Part shown: positions 41,674-49,579 of the stretch, in pieces
Position numbering within the stretch: position 1 is the first letter of the stretch
Layout of the letters: every line of letters begins with the position of its first letter
IMG/VR virus record: IMGVR_UViG_3300023079_000004
Coordinates: 1-62,375 of that record
Reading direction: 5' to 3' (one strand)
Source of the DNA: a virus
Length of the DNA: 62,375 bases
Made by a program: the position numbers and the translations under genes
Notes under the pieces: model-generated
What the model was told of the DNA's origin: nothing
Database searches by the model: none
What the model saw: only the letters and a program-made list of their open reading frames with translations

Positions 41674-41993
41674 CGCTAGCAGCGGCGTATCTGGCGGGCC
41701 TGTTCACGACGCCAGCGGCCTACCTGGGGGTCGTGGCGGGCCTCCGGTGGTGGGCACGTCTGCGTCGCTCTGAGGCCCGCTCAGAGGCCGAGTGGCCCGA
41801 ACGCGAGGTGACGGACGTCACGTTCGAGCAGAGACCGCGCTGCGGCTACTGCGACTGGTGCCGCATGGGTGGGATGTTCTGCCGCGCTCAGCAACTCCCT
41901 CCCGCCCCTCCTGCGCAGGACGACATCACGGTGTCCCGCGTTCGGTTCAGCGGCAAGCCGAGTCGAGTGCATCACCGGCGCAATGGAAGATAG
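41670..41993 (+). CDS. Membrane protein with cysteine motif, 107 aa
   Basis: One N-terminal transmembrane helix (about 5-25) is followed by CGYCDWCRMGGMFC, a dense cysteine cluster that could bind zinc or an iron-sulphur centre. A Pro-rich linker with a polypyrimidine motif (41894-41919) and a basic tail follow. Function unknown. Confidence 0.6.
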   Translation: MTLAAAYLAGLFTTPAAYLGVVAGLRWWARLRRSEARSEAEWPEREVTDVTFEQRPRCGYCDWCRMGGMFCRAQQLPPAPPAQDDITVSRVRFSGKPSRVHHRRNGR

Positions 41994-42010
41994 AAAGACC
42001 GAGAAAACAT

Positions 42011-42045
42011 TACCGCCCTGCGGTATCGCCTGACATGATGGTCAG
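42011..42045 (+). promoter_or_regulatory. Operator-like inverted repeats, copy A
   Basis: TACCG-CCCTG-CGGTA (42011-42025) is preceded by AAAGACC and CAT and recurs at 46342-46356 in the same context. A second inverted repeat, CTGAC-ATGATG-GTCAG (42030-42045), follows. These may bind a regulator of the gene at 42083. Confidence 0.45.
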
Positions 42046-42082
42046 GTCGCAAGAACAAACCCGCTAAGGAGAAGTGATCAAC

Positions 42083-42595
42083 ATGCCCGCACGTTCCCGC
42101 AAGGTCGCACCGGCCCCGGCCCCGGAGCCGGAGCCCGAGGTCCAGGAGACCGCCAGTTCGAAGCGGGGTCCGAGTGCGCTGACCCTCGCGCACGCCGCGT
42201 GGCTGAAGGCCGAGTACGGTGTCGACGCCGACCCGGAGGTCGTGTACCTCGCGCAGACCACCCGGCGGGAGTTCCGCGCCAGCGAGTCCTACGAGAAGGC
42301 CCTCGCCGAGCAGGAGACCGAGCGCGAGCAGGCCGCCGCCGCCCGCGAAGAGCGGCGCGCGCAGCGTGAGCAGGCCGCCGCCGAGCAGGAGGCCCCCGCC
42401 GAGGAGGCCCCCGCGCCCCGGTCGCGGCGTTCGCGGGCGAAGGCGGCCCCGGAGCCGGAGGCCACCCCGGAACCGGCCCCGAAGCCGACGCGCTCGCGTC
42501 GGGCCAAGACCACCCCCGCGGCCGAGACCGAGACGGCGGAAGCGGCAACCCCCGTCGCCACGAGCCGCCGGTCGGGTCGCAAGTCCCCGTTCTGA
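42083..42595 (+). CDS. Ala/Pro/Glu-rich histone-like protein, 170 aa
   Basis: A short folded region (LTLAHAAWLKAEYGVDADPE, about 35-65) is followed by a charged coiled coil and a long low-complexity tail of PEP and RSRRAK repeats, like the basic tails of actinobacterial nucleoid proteins. It may coat DNA. No defined family. AAGGAG lies 12 bases before the ATG. An in-frame GTG at 42074 is too close to it. Confidence 0.55.
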   Translation: MPARSRKVAPAPAPEPEPEVQETASSKRGPSALTLAHAAWLKAEYGVDADPEVVYLAQTTRREFRASESYEKALAEQETEREQAAAAREERRAQREQAAAEQEAPAEEAPAPRSRRSRAKAAPEPEATPEPAPKPTRSRRAKTTPAAETETAEAATPVATSRRSGRKSPF

Positions 42596-42945
42596 GGTCC
42601 GGCAGAACGAGGGACCTGGGGAGCTCGCTGAGGGCGTCGGCGAGCTCCTCGGGGCGGGTTAGCTCAGTTGGCAGAGCACCGGGTATGGCTTCTATTCCTT
42701 CCCCGTAGTAGGAGTCACCGGAGGTCGCGGGTTCAAGTCCTGCACCCGCCACGTAACAGCAGGAGACAGGTAAGGGAGCGATGGGGCTGCTGGCCCTGCC
42801 TCCGTGACTGTTGCCGGGGCACCCACGGTCTGGTGCGTTGCAGGGGGAGCGGGCTTCGTCAGGAGGCTCCTTCCACGGGTCTGGGGCACACCGCCCCTCC
42901 CGCTTCCCCTGCTCCCTCATCCACACACGCAGAGAGAAGGCTGCC
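42596..42945 (+). other. Intergenic region holding the first tRNA-like gene
   Basis: Besides the tRNA-like gene (42653-42751), this gap has a G-rich stretch (42775-42870). A long pyrimidine tract (42889-42919) ends near CACACGCAGAG, 15 bases before the nuclease GTG, and is a degenerate copy of the polypyrimidine motif. No convincing protein gene. Confidence 0.6.
42653..42751 (+). tRNA. tRNA-like gene with oversized anticodon arm
   Basis: A seven-bp acceptor, GGCGGGT with ACCCGCC, a normal D arm (GCTC/GAGC) and a T arm (GCGGG-TTCAAGT-CCTGC) are all present, with discriminator A and no encoded CCA. The anticodon stem is reduced to CCGG (42679-42682) with CCGG (42718-42721), enclosing about 35 bases instead of about 9. 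No anticodon can be read. Total length is 99. Confidence 0.6.
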
Positions 42946-44097
42946 GTGTCGGAGCTCCACGTCCCTATGATTCGCACGAGCGAACGGGGAGACTTCAAGC
43001 ATTGCCAGTGGTATTGGTGGCACCACTGGCAGAACGGCCTCACCACACCTCGCGTCCCGACGTGGAGCTGGTTCGGCACGGCGTGGCACTACGCGCAAGA
43101 GAAGCGTTACCCGCCGGGGACCAAGCGTGGCTCTCTCGCTGACGTCATCGACGCCTTCGTCGAGAAGTGTGACGAAGAGCACCGGATGGTGTACGAGAAG
43201 GGTGGGGACCTCGACCAGGAAGAGGCCCACGACGGCATCGAGCTCGGCAAGGCCATGCTGGTCGCCTATGTCAAGCACTGGGGCGAAGACAAGCAGTGGC
43301 AAGTCATCCACACGGAACAGCCCTTCCAGATTGACGTTCGGCACCCTACCAGCGGTCGACTGATCGCCGTGTACTGCGGGACGTGGGATCTGTTCGTCTG
43401 GGACAGATTCGACCGGGTGTACCGCCTCGTGGACCACAAGACCCGCGCCAGCTTCCTGCGGGACTGGTCGCACTTCGAGGTGCTGGACCAGCCGGGCTCG
43501 TATCTGTGGGTGGCCCCCGAGGTGCTGGTGCACCTGGGACTCCTGAACAAGAAGGACGCCATCGACGGCATCACGTTCAACATGGCGCGCAAGGCCATGC
43601 CACAGGCGGTGGCCGAAGACGGCATCAAGTACACACAGCCCAAGAAGAGCGACTTCGTTGCGGCCATCACACAGGCTACCGGTCTCGTAGAGAGCGGGGG
43701 CAAGCCGTTTGACAAGCACACGCTGAAGAGCCTGGCCCTGCAAGCGAAGACCCTCGGCCTGGACGTCAAGGGCAAGCCGTACACCACTCAGCCCGCACCG
43801 AGCTTCGCGCGCTACACCACGCGACGCGGCCCCGGAGAGCGCGTGCGGCAGGCTCAGAAGGTGATTGGCGAGGCCCGACACATGGAAGCCGTGCGTCGAG
43901 GCAAGCTCCCTCTCATGAAGAACACGGGCGAGCACTGTAGCCGGTGTCCACTGTTCGACTTCTGCATGCTGGACGAGCAGGACAAGGACCGCGCGCAGGA
44001 GTACGCGGCTACTATGCTGGTCAAGCGGGATCCGTACGCCGACCATCGCGAAGCTATGGAGACCAAGGGTGGCATCATCGTGGAGGGAGACGAGTGA
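42946..44097 (+). CDS. Cas4-like PD-(D/E)XK exonuclease
   Basis: The 383-residue protein has the nuclease core GTWDLFVWDRFDRVYRLVDH followed by KTR (D about 147, D-x-K about 161-163). Three C-terminal cysteines, CSRCPLFDFC (about 330), and an early Cys (FKHCQWYW, about 20) fit the four-cysteine iron-sulphur layout of Cas4/AddB-type nucleases. It lies beside a Sak4-like ATPase, a typical phage recombination pair. GTG start with AGAGAGAAGG upstream. Confidence 0.85.
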   Translation: MSELHVPMIRTSERGDFKHCQWYWWHHWQNGLTTPRVPTWSWFGTAWHYAQEKRYPPGTKRGSLADVIDAFVEKCDEEHRMVYEKGGDLDQEEAHDGIELGKAMLVAYVKHWGEDKQWQVIHTEQPFQIDVRHPTSGRLIAVYCGTWDLFVWDRFDRVYRLVDHKTRASFLRDWSHFEVLDQPGSYLWVAPEVLVHLGLLNKKDAIDGITFNMARKAMPQAVAEDGIKYTQPKKSDFVAAITQATGLVESGGKPFDKHTLKSLALQAKTLGLDVKGKPYTTQPAPSFARYTTRRGPGERVRQAQKVIGEARHMEAVRRGKLPLMKNTGEHCSRCPLFDFCMLDEQDKDRAQEYAATMLVKRDPYADHREAMETKGGIIVEGDE

Positions 44098-44945
44098 CGG
44101 TTCGACAAGCACGGCAGAGGGCATCCTCGGGGGCGAGCGCCAGACCCTCCCCGGCCGTCCGCAGGCCGCAGGCCATCACCAGCTTGCAGGACCTCGAAGC
44201 GCCCCGGTACCGCAAGTGGTGCGTGTACGGGGAGAGCGGCAGCGACGTCGGTAAGACGGTGCTGGCCGGTACGGCACCTAAGGCGCTGTTCCTCAGCACG
44301 GACGTTGAGGGCACCGAGAGCGCGCGCATGATGGGGAGCGCAGCAGACGAGTTGCGCATCAACACGTTCCAGGAGTTCTGCGACGCAGTGGACTGGCTCT
44401 CCCGGGGCGGTGGGCACGCCGAGTACGAGTGGGTCATGCCGGACACTGTCACCGAGCTCGAGGAGCTCTGCTGGCAGGCGCAGCTCGTGAGCGACGACGT
44501 CAAGCGGGCCAGTAAGTACCAGCCGAACAAGGCGGACTACCCGCTCGTCTGGGCCAAGCTCTACGAGCAACTGAGCATCCTGGGCCGAACACCGGTGAAC
44601 GTGCTCTACATCGCGCACACCATGCGCATCGACCGCGAAGATGAAGACGCGGAGGAGACGGTCACGCTGGCCATGCCTGCGCTCGGCAGCCGTAAGCGTG
44701 GCGACCTCGCCGCCAAGTTCATCGCTCAGTTGGGCATGGTGGGCTACATGCGCAAGGTGCGAGACGACGAGGGCAAGGTGGCTCGCCAACTGCTCACGGA
44801 GAGCACCAACCGATGGGTTGCCCGCGACCGTTCCACTAAGCTTGGGAGCGGCATGACGAACCCCACAATGCCCGCACTGCTGGCTAAGGTTAGCGGGGCC
44901 AGCACCACGACAACCCGACCGGCGCGACGTCGGCGGGCGAGTTAG
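44094..44945 (+). CDS. Sak4-like RecA-fold ATPase
   Basis: The 283-residue protein has a Walker A-like CVYGESGSDVGKTVL (about 48-62) and a RecA-fold core with ALFLSTDVEGTES, then PVNVLYIAHTMRID (motif 3-like). Sak4 proteins promote single-strand annealing with phage SSB. The P loop is unusual: it has two extra residues compared with a canonical GxSGxGKT. GTG overlaps the nuclease stop. Confidence 0.75.
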   Translation: MTVRQARQRASSGASARPSPAVRRPQAITSLQDLEAPRYRKWCVYGESGSDVGKTVLAGTAPKALFLSTDVEGTESARMMGSAADELRINTFQEFCDAVDWLSRGGGHAEYEWVMPDTVTELEELCWQAQLVSDDVKRASKYQPNKADYPLVWAKLYEQLSILGRTPVNVLYIAHTMRIDREDEDAEETVTLAMPALGSRKRGDLAAKFIAQLGMVGYMRKVRDDEGKVARQLLTESTNRWVARDRSTKLGSGMTNPTMPALLAKVSGASTTTTRPARRRRAS

Positions 44946-44953
44946 GAGAAGAA

Positions 44954-45823
44954 GTGGCTAAGAGGACCGTCAGTTTCAGCGACTACAAGGAACCGACCTG
45001 GGAGGAGTACACCGGGGAGGACCCGCCGCCCAACAAGTGGTTCACCGGCCGCGTCAACCGGGCGCGCTACGACAAGGACGACGACCAGGTCGTCTTCATC
45101 GTGGAGATCACCGAGGGCGACTACAAGGGCTGGGGCCGCGGCTGGTACGCCCCGTTCGAGGGCAACCTCAAGTGGAAGATGCACGAGATCCTGCGTGCGC
45201 TCCAGGGCGGCAAGACGACCGACGTGAGCCTCGACTGGGAGAACGACACGGCCGTCGCCAACTTCCTCAAGAAGTGCAAGGCCATCCGGTTCCGCACCGA
45301 GGAGTACAACGACCGCATCTCCATCCGGAAGGTCAGCCCGCTGCTGACGGCCGTGCCGGGCGGCACCGACGCGCCAAAGGTGGCACCGGAACCCGAGCTC
45401 GACGATCCGGAGGACGGCGGCGACGAGCCGTACACCGAGGAGGAGCTCTCCGACATGGGGGTCGGCGAACTCGAGGAGATCTTGGTCGAGGAGTTCGAGG
45501 TGCCGAAGGGCGACCTCCCCGCCAAGCCCCGCCGAGACCCGAAGGGCGAGAAGTACAAGGCGGCCCTCATCGAGGAGATCCTCGCGGAGCAGGAGGGTGA
45601 CGAGGGTTCCGAGGACGGCGAGGCCGACGAAGAGGAGCCCGAGGGCGAGGGTGACGAGTTCGACACCGGCTTCGACGAAGACGAGGCCGACGACGAAGAG
45701 GGCGAGCCGGAGCCGGAGCCGGAACCCGAACCGGCACCGCGTGCCCGACGGAGCCGTGCCGCGAAGGCGGCCCCGGCACCCGCGAAAGCGGCCAGCACCA
45801 CGACGCGACGGCGTCGGGGCTAG
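44954..45823 (+). CDS. ssDNA-binding candidate with acidic tail
   Basis: Residues 1-125 form a beta-rich domain (WFTGRVNRARYDKDDDQVVF, FIVEITEGDYKGWGRGWYAP) resembling DUF669-type phage SSB-like proteins. After residue 140 the protein is extremely acidic with Glu/Asp and PEPEP runs, then ends in a short basic Arg tail. Its place next to Sak4 and Cas4 supports an SSB role in annealing. The start is GTG after AGGAGAAG. Confidence 0.65.
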   Translation: MAKRTVSFSDYKEPTWEEYTGEDPPPNKWFTGRVNRARYDKDDDQVVFIVEITEGDYKGWGRGWYAPFEGNLKWKMHEILRALQGGKTTDVSLDWENDTAVANFLKKCKAIRFRTEEYNDRISIRKVSPLLTAVPGGTDAPKVAPEPELDDPEDGGDEPYTEEELSDMGVGELEEILVEEFEVPKGDLPAKPRRDPKGEKYKAALIEEILAEQEGDEGSEDGEADEEEPEGEGDEFDTGFDEDEADDEEGEPEPEPEPEPAPRARRSRAAKAAPAPAKAASTTTRRRRG

Positions 45824-45830
45824 CTGGTCG

Positions 45831-45880
45831 GGGATGCGACCAATGGAGCCCCCTCGGAAGGCTGGGGAGGTCGCATCCCT
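45831..45880 (+). terminator. Strong hairpin after the recombination operon
   Basis: GGGATGCGACC (45831-45841) pairs perfectly with GGTCGCATCCC (45869-45879), followed by TTGTG. It ends the helicase-nuclease-SSB unit. Confidence 0.7.
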
Positions 45881-46185
45881 TGTGATGGCGAGGGAGAGCC
45901 AGTACGCCGAACGGTCGCTAGACCCGGGTCCCTAGTAAGGACAGTACGTCTCCCGAACCACGTGCGGAGGGGTCGATCGAGGAAACTCGGTCGGCCCCTC
46001 TTGCGATGATGGTAACGCCCCTCCGGCCACCGCTGGCACAGGCCCCGGCATCGGGCCTCAGATGACTCCTGCGGGGAGAGAGGGCGGGGAGGGTGTCCGG
46101 CTTAGGGTTGCCGCTCAGAACTCGTCTGCGTCGGTGCCAGCCACTCAGTACCGGTTCTCCCCCGCCAGCCCCACTACCCCCGGCG

Positions 46186-46246
46186 CAAAAAAGACCGCCT
46201 CATGCGCACGCGTATACGCGTACGTGCGCGCGAGGCCTCCTGTTTT
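46186..46246. terminator. Long CG-rich palindrome, second copy
   Basis: Outer arms CAAAAAAG and CTGTTTTG frame GCCTC (46197-46201) with GAGGC (46232-46236), GCGCAC with GTGCGC, and a central ACGCGTATACGCGT palindrome. The layout matches 1240-1302. Runs of A and T at the two ends suit a bidirectional terminator. Confidence 0.65.
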
Positions 46247-46340
46247 GTCCGGCCGGGCCGAGCCACCGGCCAGAGAGTGACGACACAACGACTGGTACAA
46301 ACCAGCGGATCAACAGGACGCAAAGAAAGACCACCGGCAT

Positions 46341-46357
46341 GTACCGGCGTGCGGTAC
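46341..46357 (+). promoter_or_regulatory. Operator-like inverted repeat, copy B
   Basis: GTACCG-GCGTG-CGGTAC has the same core (TACCGNNNTGCGGTA) as 42011-42025, and AAAGACC precedes both. It lies about 105 bases upstream of the regulator gene at 46463. Confidence 0.45.
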
Positions 46358-46462
46358 CGTTATCGGCGCTGGCCACCAACGCCCGGCTAGCAACGCTTAC
46401 GCTCGAACTCATTCTCAAGAGAGAAGAGAGGTCGGTCGTACGTAGGTAAAGGGAGGAGGGTG

Positions 46463-46717
46463 ATGGCGAACGACACCCTTTCGCCGGTTGGCTTCGAGCG
46501 GCCGTTCATCAAGACGAACGTGTCCCACGAAGCTCGGTTTGCGATGGCGTGCTTGCTCGGCCGACATGGCGGGGAGCCGGGAGACATGGTCCGGCATCTG
46601 CTGTGGCTCGGGCTGGAGCAGATGGGCTGGTCGGAAGAGCGGATCATCAGGGAGTACGCCGAGTACCGCGTGCGGTGCTTACGGAGCGACGAGACAAATG
46701 CATACGGCAAGGAGTAG
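46463..46717 (+). CDS. Small helical regulator candidate, 84 aa
   Basis: The region after residue 20 (NVSHEARFAMACLLGRHGGE, then DMVRHLLWLGLEQMG) resembles ribbon-helix-helix proteins in its strand-helix-helix pattern. Like the gene at 1448 it follows a long palindrome. GGGAGGAGGG supports ATG 46463 over GTG 46460. Confidence 0.55.
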   Translation: MANDTLSPVGFERPFIKTNVSHEARFAMACLLGRHGGEPGDMVRHLLWLGLEQMGWSEERIIREYAEYRVRCLRSDETNAYGKE

Positions 46718-46720
46718 GGG

Positions 46721-49579
46721 ATGGGTCGTCGGGGCGAAGGGTGGCGGGGCAAGTTCACCCAATGGCTCGTGCGGGAAGAGAAGGACGGGGAGACCCGCGC
46801 GTACTGCCCCTTGCACGAGGACCCGCTCAGCAGCAAGACGCCGAGCGCCAGCTTCAACTTCAAGACCGGCAAGTTCATGTGCTTCAGCCGGTGCGGCGGG
46901 TACGCCGTCAGTCAGGTCTGGCAACTCCTCCAGGAGGGCACCGAGCCCGAGCGCAAGGTAGAGCAGCGTCAGCCGAAGGACGAGGTGGCGGAGGCTCGCC
47001 GCAAGCGGCGCGCACGGGCCGAGGGGCGCACGGTGGCTCTGCCGACGGAGGACGAAGTTGCCGAGTGGCGGGACCGCCTCCAGGGCAAGCAAGACCTCCT
47101 GCGAGAGATCCTGGTCAAGCGTGGCCTCCAACGCTCCACCTTGCGCCGGTACGACATCGGCTGGGACGGAGAACGACTCGTCATCCCGGTCCGTGACGAG
47201 GCGGGGCAACTGGTGAACCTTCGCCGGTACGGCATGGGTCTCCGGGCTAACAAGATGGTCAACTGGCCCGGGTACGGCGATGCCACGCTCTACGGGCTGG
47301 ACGCCCTGACGCAGCGCCGCGTCATCCTGTCCGAAGGTGAGATGGACAAGCTGATCCTTCGGCAGTACCGCTTCCCGAGCCTGACAGCTACGGCCGGAGC
47401 GGGCACGTGGTTCAGCGAGTGGAACCGCTACTTTGCAGGCAAGATCGTCTACATCTGCTATGACGTCGACGAGGGTGGAGAGAACGGCGCGCGCAAGGTG
47501 GCCAACGAGCTGCGCGTTGCGGCTCAGGCGGTCCACATCATCAAGCTACCGTTGCAGGCCAAGGGTAGCGACGTCACGGACTACTTCGTGCACCAGGGGC
47601 ACGGACGCCAGAGCTTCATCGATCTGATGAAAGCCACACCGCCGTACCGGGAGCGCAAGCTCAGCCGGGAACGCGCGCGGACGGCTACCGAGGTGCCCGA
47701 GGTGCGCATGCGCAACAGCTTCGACCCGGGGCTCCTGGACAAGCCCATCAGCATGGTGGCAACCATCTCCGGTCGTAGTGCCACCCCGACTGCCCTCCCT
47801 CGCAGGATCGAGCTGACCTGTGGGATGGACTGGCAGAAGACGAAGTGCGCCAAATGTCCGATGGAGAACCTGTGGGGCGGTCAGCACAAGCACGAGGTCC
47901 CGGCTGACGACCGGCTGGTCCTCAAGATGATGGACATGCCGGACGACAAGCGAGGCGCTGAAGTCCTGCGCGCACTGGAGATCCCGAGCACCTGCCCGAA
48001 GGTGGAGTTCACTTTGCACGACCAGTGGCGCATCGACGAGCTGGCCGTGGTACCGAACATCGATGACCCGGACGAGGGTGAAGGCGAGCAGGTGCTCCGG
48101 CGCATCTTCAACGTGACGGAGCAGGGGAAGCTCACGCCGGTCAACACCACCGCTCGGCTCACCGGGGTCAGCACGGCCAACCCGAAGAACGGGCAGGTGG
48201 TCTTCCAGAGCTGGGACATGCAAGAGACGAAGACCAGCCTGGACCGCTTCGTCATGACGGAGGAGCTGCGTGGAGCACTGGAGGATGTCTTCCAGCCGGG
48301 ACCAGCACAGACGCCAATGGATAAGCTCACCGAGCTGGCTCGGGACCTGGCTGCCAATGTCACACACATTTACGGACGACCCGAACTGCACATTGCATAC
48401 GACCTCGTCTGGCATTCTGTCCTGGACTTTCCCTTCCGGGGTAGTCGTCTCGGCAAGGGTTGGCTCGAGCTACTGGTCATGGGAGACACCAGGACGGGCA
48501 AGAGTGAAGCGGCAGAGCGACTGCGGCACCACTATCAGTGTGGTGTACTCAAGAGCTGCGAAGGGGCTACCCTCGCGGGACTTGTCGGTGGCGCTCAACA
48601 GATTGGCAATAGCTGGGTCATCACCTGGGGCACCATCCCGCTCCAAGACCGGCGTCTTGTCATCCTTGACGAGGTGTCCGGCATGCAGGACAAGAACATC
48701 ATCGAACAGATGAGCGCGGTACGCAGCTCTGGCCGGGCACAGGTGAGCAAGATCGTCAGCCAGGAGACGTTCGCCCGAACGCGAACCATCTGGCTGGGCA
48801 ACCCGGTGGACGGCCGCAGCATTCGGGAGCACAACAACGGAGCCATCGACGCCATCCAGAAACTCATCCCGAACCCCGAAGACATCGCGCGGTTCGACTT
48901 GGCGATGGTGGCCGCGCAAGCCGACGTCAACAGCACCGTCATCAATGCCGCCACCCCACCCCGCGCTCCTCGCAGGGCTACGCAGGCGCTGAGTAGCGCG
49001 CTGGTGACGTGGGCGTGGAGTCGGACGGCCGAGGAGGTGCTGTGGGGCAAGGGCGTCGAGCGCCGAGTGCTGACTGCGGCGGAGGAGCTGGGGAGGCGGT
49101 ACATTCCCGACCCACCACTCATCCAGCCGGAGAACGTGCGCGTGAAGCTGGCTCGCCTCGCGGTGGCCATTGCCGCGCGGCTGTTCAGCCATGACGGCAC
49201 CGGGCAGAAGGTCCTCGTGCAAGAGGAGCACGTCCGGGCTGCCGTTGAGTTCCTGGACGATCTGTACGGCCGTCGGTGGTTCGGGTATGCCGACCACAGT
49301 CGCAAGGAGCTCCGGGCACGGGCCGCCGCCGAGGAAAACGTCAACGCCTGCAAGGCGATGCTCGTCAGCCACGACGGCATCCTGGACACCTTGAAGACGG
49401 TAATCAACGACACGCAATTCCGAGCCCGCGACTTCGAGGAGTTCGGCGGGATGGACAAAGACATGGCCGGTCAGGCGGTGTCTTCCCTGCTGACCATGGG
49501 TATGGTTCGTAGGCGTGCCAAGGGGTACATCAACATGATGCCGGAGCTGATCGGCATCGTTAGGGATCTGGAGAGCTGA
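46721..49579 (+). CDS. Primase-helicase: DnaG-type zinc/TOPRIM primase fused to MCM-like AAA+ helicase
   Basis: Residues 27-56 form a CHC2-type zinc site (CPLHED, CFSRCGG). A TOPRIM domain follows, with the catalytic Glu in VILSEGEMDK (about 204) and the acidic pair in CYDVDEGG (about 246). From about 540 an AAA+ module resembles MCM: Walker A MGDTRTGKSEA (about 587), GATLAGLVGG, Walker B VILDEVSG (about 645), sensor LGNPVDGRS (about 691), arginine finger ARFDLAM (about 722) and a winged-helix C terminus. It would unwind and prime phage DNA. Two polypyrimidine motifs lie inside (47781, 48950). Confidence 0.8.
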   Translation: MGRRGEGWRGKFTQWLVREEKDGETRAYCPLHEDPLSSKTPSASFNFKTGKFMCFSRCGGYAVSQVWQLLQEGTEPERKVEQRQPKDEVAEARRKRRARAEGRTVALPTEDEVAEWRDRLQGKQDLLREILVKRGLQRSTLRRYDIGWDGERLVIPVRDEAGQLVNLRRYGMGLRANKMVNWPGYGDATLYGLDALTQRRVILSEGEMDKLILRQYRFPSLTATAGAGTWFSEWNRYFAGKIVYICYDVDEGGENGARKVANELRVAAQAVHIIKLPLQAKGSDVTDYFVHQGHGRQSFIDLMKATPPYRERKLSRERARTATEVPEVRMRNSFDPGLLDKPISMVATISGRSATPTALPRRIELTCGMDWQKTKCAKCPMENLWGGQHKHEVPADDRLVLKMMDMPDDKRGAEVLRALEIPSTCPKVEFTLHDQWRIDELAVVPNIDDPDEGEGEQVLRRIFNVTEQGKLTPVNTTARLTGVSTANPKNGQVVFQSWDMQETKTSLDRFVMTEELRGALEDVFQPGPAQTPMDKLTELARDLAANVTHIYGRPELHIAYDLVWHSVLDFPFRGSRLGKGWLELLVMGDTRTGKSEAAERLRHHYQCGVLKSCEGATLAGLVGGAQQIGNSWVITWGTIPLQDRRLVILDEVSGMQDKNIIEQMSAVRSSGRAQVSKIVSQETFARTRTIWLGNPVDGRSIREHNNGAIDAIQKLIPNPEDIARFDLAMVAAQADVNSTVINAATPPRAPRRATQALSSALVTWAWSRTAEEVLWGKGVERRVLTAAEELGRRYIPDPPLIQPENVRVKLARLAVAIAARLFSHDGTGQKVLVQEEHVRAAVEFLDDLYGRRWFGYADHSRKELRARAAAEENVNACKAMLVSHDGILDTLKTVINDTQFRARDFEEFGGMDKDMAGQAVSSLLTMGMVRRRAKGYINMMPELIGIVRDLES

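Larger units (their letters stand above)
45881..46462 (+). other. Long non-coding control region
   Basis: No convincing gene lies in these 580 bases. The region holds a hairpin with arms GAGGGG (45967-45972) and CCCCTC (45995-46000) followed by TTGCG, the long CG-rich palindrome at 46186-46246, and an operator-like repeat at 46341-46357. It separates the recombination and replication blocks and could contain an origin or a main regulatory switch. Confidence 0.55.

Noticed and set aside
42668-43142. Open frames across the first tRNA-like gene
   Set aside because: They run through the tRNA-like structure and the nuclease gene start. No ribosome site and shadow-like composition.
45885-45935. 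16-codon frame after the hairpin at 45831-45880
   Set aside because: Too short, with no ribosome binding site and no coupling to a neighbour.
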